Source: Lachnospiraceae bacterium
GTDB lineage: Bacteria; Bacillota; Clostridia; Lachnospirales; Lachnospiraceae
Assembly: GCA_900759665.1 (NCBI GenBank)
Contig: CAAEWE010000067.1
Span: 1 to 42,359 of the forward strand
DNA: 42,359 nucleotides
Reading direction: 5' to 3'
The notes beneath the pieces were generated by a model. It saw nothing but the letters and a program-made list of their open reading frames with translations, did no database searches and was not told the origin of the DNA. Position numbers and translations under genes: made by a program. This document shows positions 25,427-31,408 of the stretch, piece by piece; within the stretch, counting starts at the first letter, position 1; the number at the start of each line of letters is the position of its first letter.

Positions 25427-25511
25427 AAAAAGAGCCCCGAAGGGCTCTTTTGTGGATAACTCTCGTTATCCAGCGTATAATAGGGTGGGAGTAGAAAGTT
25501 TTCACTTTCTG
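25427..25511 (-). ncRNA. candidate small RNA of about 85 nt with three tetraloop hairpins
   Basis: Read on the minus strand, three perfect hairpins follow one another. AGAAAGT/ACTTTCT has loop GAAA (25510-25493). GGATAAC/GTTATCC has loop GAGA (25471-25454). AAAAGAGCCC/GGGCTCTTTT has loop TTCG (25451-25428), followed by a T-run of five, so it is an intrinsic terminator. The loops are of the stable GNRA and UUCG classes only when read on this strand, which argues for transcription in this direction. A perfect TATAAT (25523-25518) lies about seven bases before the first hairpin. No open frame fits. It could be a free small RNA or an attenuated leader of the HAD/M3 operon. I know no family for it. 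Confidence 0.55.
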
Positions 25512-25517
25512 AATCTC

Positions 25518-25523
25518 ATTATA
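25518..25523 (-). promoter_or_regulatory. -10 box of the candidate small RNA
   Basis: A perfect TATAAT on the minus strand, preceded by TTTG. No good -35 hexamer is found at 16-18 bases upstream, so an activator or the preceding TG may be needed. The expected start is near 25511. Confidence 0.4.
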
Positions 25524-25589
25524 CAAATCAGTTGTGTCTAAAATATGTATATATTGTGAATAATTTGTTCATATTTCATTTTATTTTCC

Positions 25590-25622
25590 ATACTTGTATA
25601 CACGCATTTTGTATACAAGTAT
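25590..25622. promoter_or_regulatory. GntR-like operator dyad between small RNA and gdhA promoters
   Basis: A perfect 13-base inverted repeat, ATACTTGTATACA / TGTATACAAGTAT, around a 7-base centre. Each half contains TTGTATACAM, itself a palindrome (25594-25603 and 25609-25618). FadR-type GntR regulators bind TNGTNTACAA-like sites, which is the closest known pattern. It sits about 60 bases upstream of the gdhA -35 and 65 bases upstream of the small RNA -10. Confidence 0.45.
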
Positions 25623-25682
25623 ATTTTTGTGTATTTTCACAACTTTAATCGAAAAAAAATAAGGTTTTTTTAGAAAAAATTG

Positions 25683-25711
25683 TTGAAATCTCACTAATTT
25701 TATGCGATACT
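25683..25711 (+). promoter_or_regulatory. promoter of gdhA
   Basis: TTGAAA (25683-25688), a 17-base spacer and GATACT (25706-25711), with TGC immediately before the -10 (extended -10). The leader to the gdhA start would be about 65 bases and contains an AAAGGAGG ribosome binding site. Confidence 0.45.
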
Positions 25712-25782
25712 TGACTTAAAGTGTTGCGTTAATCACACACAACATACACAATCAAAAATAAAGAAAAGGAGGTTTTTTAGCA

Positions 25783-27135
25783 ATGGCGTTAAAAAATCAG
25801 TATCTGATCGACTTACTTGAAACCGTTAAGAAGAGAAATGCAGGAGAACCTGAGTTCATCCAGGCAGTTACAGAGGTATTTATGTCTCTGGAGCCTGTTG
25901 TTGAGAAAAGACCGGATCTCGTTGAGGCAGGCGTTTTCGAGCGTATCGTTGAGCCTGAGAGACAGATCATCTTCCGCGTGCCTTGGGTTGATGACAATGG
26001 CAAAGTCCAGGTAAACAGAGGATTCCGTATCCAGTTTAACTCAGCAATCGGACCATATAAGGGCGGTCTCAGACTTCACCCTTCTGTATACAGCGGTATC
26101 ATTAAGTTCCTCGGCTTCGAGCAGATCTTTAAGAACAGCCTTACTACTCTTCCTATGGGCGGCGGCAAAGGTGGTTCCGACTTTGATCCTAAGGGCAAGA
26201 GTGACGGAGAAGTAATGCGTTTCTGCCAGAGCTTTATGACAGAGCTGTGCAAGCATATCGGTCCTGACTGTGACGTACCTGCCGGTGATATCGGAACAGG
26301 TGCCCGCGAGATCGGTTATATGTTTGGCCAGTACAAGAGAATCCGTAATGAGTGGTCCGGTGTTCTTACCGGTAAGGGTCTTACCTATGGTGGTTCCCTG
26401 GCTCGTACAGAAGCTACAGGTTTTGGTCTCTGCTACTTCACAGAAGAGATGCTGAAAGCAAACGGCAAGAGCTTCAAGGATCAGACCGTTGTTATTTCCG
26501 GTTCCGGAAACGTAGCAATCTACGCTACAAAGAAGGCTACTGAGTTTGGTGCAAAGGTTGTTGCTCTTTCTGACTCTAACGGATATATCTACGATCCAGA
26601 CGGAATTGATCTTCCTGTTGTTCAGCAGATCAAAGAGGTTGAGCGTGGACGTATCAAAGAGTATGTTGACAGAACCTCCCATAAGAATGCTAAATATACA
26701 GAGGGATGCAGTGGTATCTGGAGCATCAAGTGTGATATTGCTCTTCCATGTGCTACCCAGAACGAGATTGATGCAGACAGTGCTAAGAAACTTGCTGCAA
26801 ACGGATGCTATGCTGTATCTGAGGGTGCTAACATGCCTTCTACTCCAGAAGCTATTGATGTTTACTTCGAGAACAAGATGCTCTACGGACCAGCTAAGGC
26901 TGCAAATGCCGGCGGTGTAGCAACATCCGGTCTTGAGATGAGCCAGAACTCCGAGAGACTTTCCTGGACATTTGAGGAAGTGGACGGAAAGCTTCATGGT
27001 ATCATGAAAGAGATCTTCAAGTCTTGTGATGAGGCTGCAAAAGAGTTCGGTATGGAGGGTAACTACATGGCCGGTGCAAACATCGCAGGTTTCCTGAAGG
27101 TTGCAGAGGCTATGAAGGCTCAGGGTTGTGTTTAA
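25783..27135 (+). CDS. gdhA: NADP-type glutamate dehydrogenase (450 aa)
   Basis: This is the cytoplasmic hexameric enzyme that forms glutamate from 2-oxoglutarate and ammonia with NADPH, the main nitrogen entry when ammonia is plentiful. The GLFV dehydrogenase active-site motif LPMGGGKGGSDFDPKGKS is at 123-140 with catalytic Lys129. PYKGGLRLHP (91-100), DVPAGDIGTGAREIGYMFGQYKRI, the nucleotide-binding VVISGSGNVAIYATKK and the C-terminal PAKAANAGGVATSGLEMSQNSERL-type region are all present. The length is typical of the small hexameric GDH. AAAGGAGG lies nine bases before the ATG. Codon use is biased to common codons, as expected for a highly expressed gene. It is a single-gene transcript ending at 27168-27200. 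Confidence 0.95.
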   Translation: MALKNQYLIDLLETVKKRNAGEPEFIQAVTEVFMSLEPVVEKRPDLVEAGVFERIVEPERQIIFRVPWVDDNGKVQVNRGFRIQFNSAIGPYKGGLRLHPSVYSGIIKFLGFEQIFKNSLTTLPMGGGKGGSDFDPKGKSDGEVMRFCQSFMTELCKHIGPDCDVPAGDIGTGAREIGYMFGQYKRIRNEWSGVLTGKGLTYGGSLARTEATGFGLCYFTEEMLKANGKSFKDQTVVISGSGNVAIYATKKATEFGAKVVALSDSNGYIYDPDGIDLPVVQQIKEVERGRIKEYVDRTSHKNAKYTEGCSGIWSIKCDIALPCATQNEIDADSAKKLAANGCYAVSEGANMPSTPEAIDVYFENKMLYGPAKAANAGGVATSGLEMSQNSERLSWTFEEVDGKLHGIMKEIFKSCDEAAKEFGMEGNYMAGANIAGFLKVAEAMKAQGCV

Positions 27136-27167
27136 TATCCACACCTTTATTCATACGACATAAACAT

Positions 27168-27200
27168 AAAGGGCTTCCACTTTCACAGTGGAAGCCCTTT
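27168..27200. terminator. terminator of gdhA and of the acylphosphatase operon
   Basis: A perfect 14-pair stem, AAAGGGCTTCCACT / AGTGGAAGCCCTTT, with a 5-base loop, followed by TTCTCTC on the plus strand. On the minus strand it follows the acylphosphatase stop by 17 bases with TTTATGTTTATG beyond, so it can serve both converging genes. Confidence 0.85.
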
Positions 27201-27216
27201 TTCTCTCTGTCTGCTT

Positions 27217-27498
27217 TCAATCCTTCACCTCGAAGTTTCTCTCGTTCTCCTGGGTCACCAGATTCTTGATATCCATATCCACAATATCAATATAGCGGTC
27301 CTGCTGCAGCATCTGCAGCATGCGGTCTATAGATGCCTCATCTCCCTGCACCTCCATAGTCACAGTACCGTCCTCCTCATTGCGCACCCACCCGGTAAGA
27401 CGTAAACTCTCCGATACATATCTGGCTCGATAGCGAAACCCCACTCCCTGCACTCTTCCATAAAATAGGATTCTTCTTCGAATTATTTTTCTTTCCAT
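27217..27498 (-). CDS. acyP: acylphosphatase (93 aa)
   Basis: A small cytoplasmic enzyme that hydrolyses acyl phosphates such as acetyl phosphate or carbamoyl phosphate. The family signature GRVQGVGFRYRARYVSESL (14-32) carries the phosphate-binding Arg22, and GWVRNEEDGTVTMEVQGDE (36-54) carries the catalytic Asn40. The length is normal. It lies 36 bases downstream of the nitronate monooxygenase-like gene on the same strand and probably shares its transcript. Confidence 0.92.
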   Translation of the reverse strand: MERKIIRRRILFYGRVQGVGFRYRARYVSESLRLTGWVRNEEDGTVTMEVQGDEASIDRMLQMLQQDRYIDIVDMDIKNLVTQENERNFEVKD

Positions 27499-27534
27499 CC
27501 TGATCCTCCTCCAGCTCCTATCGGAATATTTTTC

Positions 27535-28593
27535 TTACTCAAAGCCCATCTCCAATTCCTTCATAAGATCATGTACAGTAGTCATTTCATGAATCCTGCC
27601 AATCTCAGCTCCGCAAAAGATCAACCCATTTTCCACATCACCGCGGACCGCTTTTGTCAGGGCATCCGTAATACAATATGGAATTTTATTGATATCACAC
27701 TGCCGCATGCATCCATAACATTTTTTCACAGGAATCCGTCCCTTCTGCACTTTTTCCAGAAAATGATTGTGAAGTGCACGTCCCGGCATACCCACAGGAC
27801 TTTTAATGATCTCTATCTCATCTGCCGTACCATGGATATATGCTTCTTTGTATGCCTGCGATGCATCGCATTCCTTTGTGACCACAAACCTCGATGCCAC
27901 CTGGACTCCATCCGCCCCAAGCTCTACGGCATGCTTTACGTCCTGTGCCGTAAAAATACCTCCAGCCACGATTACCGGAATATCTTGATGAAAATGTACT
28001 GCAAACTCCTGCACGGTCTGAATAATCTCCCGAATCCTGTGATCATAATCAAGTCCGTCTATATCCTCCAATTCCTCTCTGGAAAATCCAAGATGACCGC
28101 CGGCTTTTGGACCTTCAATCACTACAAAATCAGCAGTTCTGTCATATTTCTTTTCCCAGCGCTGCAAAAGTACCCTGGCCGCTTTGGCAGAAGACACAAT
28201 TGGTGCAATCTTTGTACTGCTTCCTTTTACATATTCCGGAAGCTTCGCCGGAATCCCTGCTCCACTGATGATCACATCTGCTCCCGCAGCCACTGCCGCT
28301 TTCACATGATCTTCATAATCCCGTAATGCCACCATGATATTTACTCCCACCAATCCTCCGGAAGCCTTTTCCTTTGCCAAAGAAAGATGCTTTTCAATTG
28401 CTTTACGATTGGCCTTTACCGGATCTGTTTCAAACTCCTCCTCATCATAACCAATCTGTGCTGTTGATATAATTCCAATTCCTCCTTCTCTCGCTACAGC
28501 TCCTGCCAAATTTGATCTGCTGACACCAACTCCCATCCCTCCCTGTATAACAGGAATCCTTGCAACCTTCTCTCCAATCCTTAACACTTTCAT
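27535..28593 (-). CDS. nitronate monooxygenase / FabK-like flavoprotein (352 aa)
   Basis: An FMN-binding TIM-barrel enzyme of the nitronate monooxygenase (2-nitropropane dioxygenase) family. It shows IPVIQGGMGVGVSRSNLAGAVAREGGIGIIS (about 13-43, pattern only), GVNIMVALRDY, VIISGAGIPAKLPE, VIEGPKAGGHLGFS with the catalytic-type His, and IPVIVAGGIFTAQDVKHAVELGADGVQVASRF-type phosphate-binding loops. The C-terminal part has four cysteines (KKCYGCMRQCDINKIPYC), seen in the clostridial subgroup, possibly a metal site. FabK-type enoyl reductases are close relatives, but no fatty-acid genes lie nearby, so I favour the nitronate/unknown-substrate group. A promoter lies at 28667-28695. Confidence 0.85.
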   Translation of the reverse strand: MKVLRIGEKVARIPVIQGGMGVGVSRSNLAGAVAREGGIGIISTAQIGYDEEEFETDPVKANRKAIEKHLSLAKEKASGGLVGVNIMVALRDYEDHVKAAVAAGADVIISGAGIPAKLPEYVKGSSTKIAPIVSSAKAARVLLQRWEKKYDRTADFVVIEGPKAGGHLGFSREELEDIDGLDYDHRIREIIQTVQEFAVHFHQDIPVIVAGGIFTAQDVKHAVELGADGVQVASRFVVTKECDASQAYKEAYIHGTADEIEIIKSPVGMPGRALHNHFLEKVQKGRIPVKKCYGCMRQCDINKIPYCITDALTKAVRGDVENGLIFCGAEIGRIHEMTTVHDLMKELEMGFE

Positions 28594-28666
28594 AAATAAT
28601 CCTCTTTTCTGTCACAGAATGTTTTTATAACCAAAAAATGTCGATTACATCTTCTATTCTGTAATT

Positions 28667-28695
28667 ATATTAATCATTTATGGCTCACATGTCAA
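28667..28695 (-). promoter_or_regulatory. promoter of the nitronate monooxygenase/acylphosphatase operon
   Basis: A perfect TTGACA (28695-28690), a 17-base spacer and TAATAT (28672-28667) on the minus strand, about 70 bases before the start codon. A TATAAT overlaps three bases further on with a 20-base spacer. Confidence 0.5.
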
Positions 28696-28747
28696 TATAT
28701 CATTTTTTCTTTTACTGTTTCATATAGTTTTTAATACTATATATAAC

Positions 28748-28853
28748 TTAAGAAACCAAAATGTGTACAGGACTGTAATTATGCTGTGCAAGATATTTGA
28801 CAATGATTTCCGCATCACGTCTGTCTGTTTTGATACGTTTTTTCACAGTCACC
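28748..28853 (-). mobile_element. IS110-type transposase fragment
   Basis: On the minus strand, directly after the cyclase stop and in another frame, the sequence reads VTVKKRIKTDRRDAEIIVK and then YLAQHNYSPVHILVS before a TAA at 28750-28748. The KTDRRDAE...LA...Y.PVH pattern is the hallmark of the DEDD transposases of IS110/IS1111 elements, from their N-terminal third. Nothing of the rest of the element is visible, so it is a relic of about 35 codons. It may have altered the very end of the cyclase gene. Confidence 0.6.
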
Positions 28854-29780
28854 TTACAGTTTAATTTTCTGACACAGGAAGTTTGAGTTATAAATCTTCA
28901 CCCTGTTTCGTCCACTTTCCTTAGCTTCATACAAAGCCTCATCGGCCATCCTTACCGAAGCATTATAATCTCCGCCGTGATACCCGGTTACACCAATGGA
29001 TATTGTCACAGAACAAATCTTTCCTGTCTCCTTCTCGATTGCCTGACGAATCTTTTCTGCCTGTTTTTCTGCTCTTGCCAAATCACTCTGGAGAATGATC
29101 AAAAACTCCTCTCCGCCCCAGCGAAGCATATAATTAGGATACTCCAGATGCGCCGATACAATATCTACAACTTCCTTTAAAACAACATCTCCACTCTCAT
29201 GACCATATGTATCATTGACTCTTTTGAAGAAATCAATATCAAACAGTAAAACTGAGATCTCCTCTCCTCCGAAACACTGTAGGGATTTGTTTTCATCCAT
29301 AAGAGTGTCAATGATATTACGGTTAAAAAGTCCCGTCAACTGGTCGTGATATGCACTTTCCTCCAGCATCCTTTGTGCAACATACTGGTACACATAAGAT
29401 CTCTCCATCGCCCATACCACAAGACAGATCCCACCATAAAACGGAATGCCGAGGATCAGCATCATCAGCAGCTCCGGATAATGCAGAAAGATATTGGCAA
29501 CGCCGATATCCAGAAAGATCAGACCCGTAAAAATAACACTCCACTTCCCCGGTGCTGCAAATCCAAAAAAGATAAAAATTGCCATAATAATGATAAAACC
29601 ATCACTGGCAAAAGTAAGATCCGGCAGATATACACACGCCCAGATAGTGCACCACATAATACTATGTGCGATCAGATAGGATAACGGCACGATCACGCGG
29701 TAATCCTTCACCTTTGCATTCACGATCATAAAAATAGCAAAAGGAATCAGAATTGCTGTTCTCGCAGGAACTGTCACCAT
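28854..29780 (-). CDS. GGDEF diguanylate cyclase, frame interrupted near its original start (308 aa as it stands)
   Basis: This enzyme makes c-di-GMP from two GTP. Five to six spans cover residues 1-125. The GGDEF domain (about 145-300) has LLFDIDFFKRVNDTYGHESGD, the active-site RWGGEEF and ISIGVTGY; no RxxD inhibition site precedes GGEEF. The original gene evidently began at 29915, behind the riboswitch, but codon 39 is TAG (29801-29799). The ATG used here has its own GGGGAG six bases upstream, so translation could restart there and lose only the first span. The tail (SNFLCQKIKL) abuts an IS110-type remnant and may not be original. Active domain motifs argue for function if it is translated. 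Confidence 0.8.
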   Translation of the reverse strand: MVTVPARTAILIPFAIFMIVNAKVKDYRVIVPLSYLIAHSIMWCTIWACVYLPDLTFASDGFIIIMAIFIFFGFAAPGKWSVIFTGLIFLDIGVANIFLHYPELLMMLILGIPFYGGICLVVWAMERSYVYQYVAQRMLEESAYHDQLTGLFNRNIIDTLMDENKSLQCFGGEEISVLLFDIDFFKRVNDTYGHESGDVVLKEVVDIVSAHLEYPNYMLRWGGEEFLIILQSDLARAEKQAEKIRQAIEKETGKICSVTISIGVTGYHGGDYNASVRMADEALYEAKESGRNRVKIYNSNFLCQKIKL

Positions 29781-29798
29781 ATTGATCTCCCCGAATAA

Positions 29799-29915
29799 CT
29801 ACCAGTCAGATATCACATAAAACAGAGATGAAATACAGCTTGCGATCACGATCCACATATTCATCACACGGTAATGTTCAAATTTTGATTGATAAAATAC
29901 TTTGTCCTTTTTCAT
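29799..29915 (-). pseudogene. 5' piece of the diguanylate cyclase gene, ended by an amber codon
   Basis: ATG at 29915-29913 follows AGAGGGG by eight bases and lies right after the riboswitch terminator. It opens a frame reading MKKDKVFYQSKFEHYRVMNM and then a hydrophobic span to YVISDW, where TAG stops it after 38 codons. The same frame then continues without a break through LFGEIN into the 308-residue cyclase. TAG is one transition from CAG (Gln). A sequencing error cannot be excluded. Confidence 0.75.
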
Positions 29916-29940
29916 TCTCCAAACCCCTCTTATAAACTAC

Positions 29941-29972
29941 AAAAAGCATTACAACCCTAGCCGTAATGCTTT
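29941..29972 (-). terminator. riboswitch expression-platform terminator
   Basis: On the minus strand AAAGCATTAC / GTAATGCTTT form a 10-pair stem with a 10-base loop, followed by TTG and a T-rich run, about eight bases after the aptamer and 26 before the cyclase start. The loop contains GGCTA, complementary to TAGCC of the aptamer, which could form the alternative pairing. Confidence 0.75.
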
Positions 29973-29975
29973 CTT

Positions 29976-30048
29976 TTTTGCAACTGGCTACCATTTTACA
30001 GGTCCTATAGCTTTGCGTCACAGTCTTTCGGCTGCTTTGCCCATCTAT
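29976..30048 (-). promoter_or_regulatory. c-di-GMP-I (GEMM-I) riboswitch aptamer
   Basis: The minus strand shows the conserved elements in order and spacing: GGCAAAGC, a GAAA tetraloop in CAGCCGAAAGACTG, TGACGCAAAGC, TATAGGACCT (tetraloop-receptor side) and GGTAGCCAGTTGC. These are the defining parts of the GEMM-I aptamer that binds c-di-GMP. A terminator follows at 29941-29972 and then a diguanylate cyclase gene, so the ligand and the regulated enzyme match. A promoter lies 30 bases upstream. Confidence 0.93.
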
Positions 30049-30075
30049 ATTTATTTCGCACATAATTAATAATTT

Positions 30076-30104
30076 ATTTTACCATACTATCTGACGATTT
30101 GCAA
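30076..30104 (-). promoter_or_regulatory. promoter of the riboswitch-cyclase transcript
   Basis: TTGCAA (30104-30099), a 17-base spacer and TAAAAT (30081-30076) on the minus strand, with TGG directly before the -10. It starts just after the stop of the BMP-family gene, so the cyclase has its own promoter. Confidence 0.55.
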
Positions 30105-30127
30105 ATGACCCTTTTCATCTGTTATGA

Positions 30128-31321
30128 TCATTCCACATGAATCACATCCCGCAGCACATAATGAAATGTCGGTGCGGAGCTCTTTTTATTTTCCTGATAT
30201 CCCTCCTTCAAAGAAATCACATCTTCTTTATTGTCCGGATCTACTCCGATATAATCTCCCTGAAATACATTGATTTTTTGCTTTTTAAGGCTTCCGATCA
30301 ATTTTTCTACCTTCCCCCTGGTTCCCGGTGCTGCGATCAGTTCATTAATCTCCAGCATCTGCACCCATCCCTGATCAAATCCGGCTCCTGCATCGTTTCC
30401 GTTAATATTGGCATCCAGAGAACCCTCAATATCTTTCTCTGACAGCACTGCCTCCACTGCTGCAGATATATATGGTTCCCAGTTGATCCGGCATCCGGTC
30501 AGATAAGTGGTTGGAGCAACATCTGCCATACTCTGGTTGTATCCCACATGATATACCACATGTTTTCCCTTGACCTCCTCACATGCCACAGCCGGTCCCG
30601 TGGTATCGGAATGCTGCGAAATGATCACACATCCTTCGTTGATCAGCTGCGTCGCGTATTTTTTTTCTAATGCATAGCTGCCCCAGGTATTTGTATATTT
30701 TACGGTCATTTCTGCCTGAGGCACAACGGATCTTACCCCAAGAAAAAATGCGGTATAACCTGAAATCACTTCGGCATATGGATATGCTCCCACGTATCCC
30801 ACCTGTGCTTGGTCCGCTGTTATGGTTCCTTCATCGATCAACTGTTTCAGTTTCATCCCGGCAGCTACACCGGAAATATAACGCCCCTGATAGATTGCTC
30901 CCATATAAGTATGATAATTATCAAGCTTCGGTTTTTCATTGGCATTGGAACAGGTAGACTGACAAAACTGAATCTTCGGATATTTCTTTGCCCACTGCTT
31001 CGCCTTTTCGCCAAACCCGAAGCTTGTGGTAAAAATAATATCGCATCCTTCCTCCACCAGATCCTTTAAAATGCCGTCCTCGCTTCCCTCGGTAACATTA
31101 AACCGGGCAATGGTGCGCACCCTGCTGCCGTATTTCTTTTCTACCGCCTTCTGTGCCTTGACAAAGTTTCCCGTATACGCAGTACTGGTATCCCCCACGT
31201 AAACAAAACCCGCCGTGATCGTGCGTTGCTCACTGTCATCCTGCAGCAGCAGATGCAGTCCGAACACCGCCAGTATCACAAACAATGCACTGCTGACCGT
31301 TATGATATATATCCTTTTCAT
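30128..31321 (-). CDS. BMP-family (PnrA-like) extracellular binding protein (397 aa)
   Basis: The protein has an N-terminal membrane anchor (about 4-26) without a lipobox cysteine, then a periplasmic-binding-protein-type domain of the basic membrane protein family: ITAGFVYVGDTSTAYTGNFVKAQKAVE (pattern), CDIIFTTSFGFGEKAKQWAKKYP, NYHTYMGAIYQGRYISGVAAGM, QVGYVGAYPYAEVISGYTAFFLGVRSV and QHSDTTGPAVACEE. Relatives bind nucleosides for ABC import. Here no ABC ATPase or permease gene is adjacent. Instead it lies 87 bases downstream of the HD-GYP receptor gene on the same strand and just upstream of the cyclase, so a sensing role is plausible. Confidence 0.88.
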   Translation of the reverse strand: MKRIYIITVSSALFVILAVFGLHLLLQDDSEQRTITAGFVYVGDTSTAYTGNFVKAQKAVEKKYGSRVRTIARFNVTEGSEDGILKDLVEEGCDIIFTTSFGFGEKAKQWAKKYPKIQFCQSTCSNANEKPKLDNYHTYMGAIYQGRYISGVAAGMKLKQLIDEGTITADQAQVGYVGAYPYAEVISGYTAFFLGVRSVVPQAEMTVKYTNTWGSYALEKKYATQLINEGCVIISQHSDTTGPAVACEEVKGKHVVYHVGYNQSMADVAPTTYLTGCRINWEPYISAAVEAVLSEKDIEGSLDANINGNDAGAGFDQGWVQMLEINELIAAPGTRGKVEKLIGSLKKQKINVFQGDYIGVDPDNKEDVISLKEGYQENKKSSAPTFHYVLRDVIHVE

Positions 31322-31408
31322 TCGAATCCTCTACCCCTTTCCCAGCCCGAAAGCTTTAGGCTGCCGACACAATATTTCCTGATTTCATTCCATTTGCTTC
31401 ATGAGAAT

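Noticed and set aside
26041..27144. 367-codon open frame antisense to gdhA
   Set aside because: It mirrors the strongly biased codon use of gdhA, has no ribosome binding site and no recognisable protein features.
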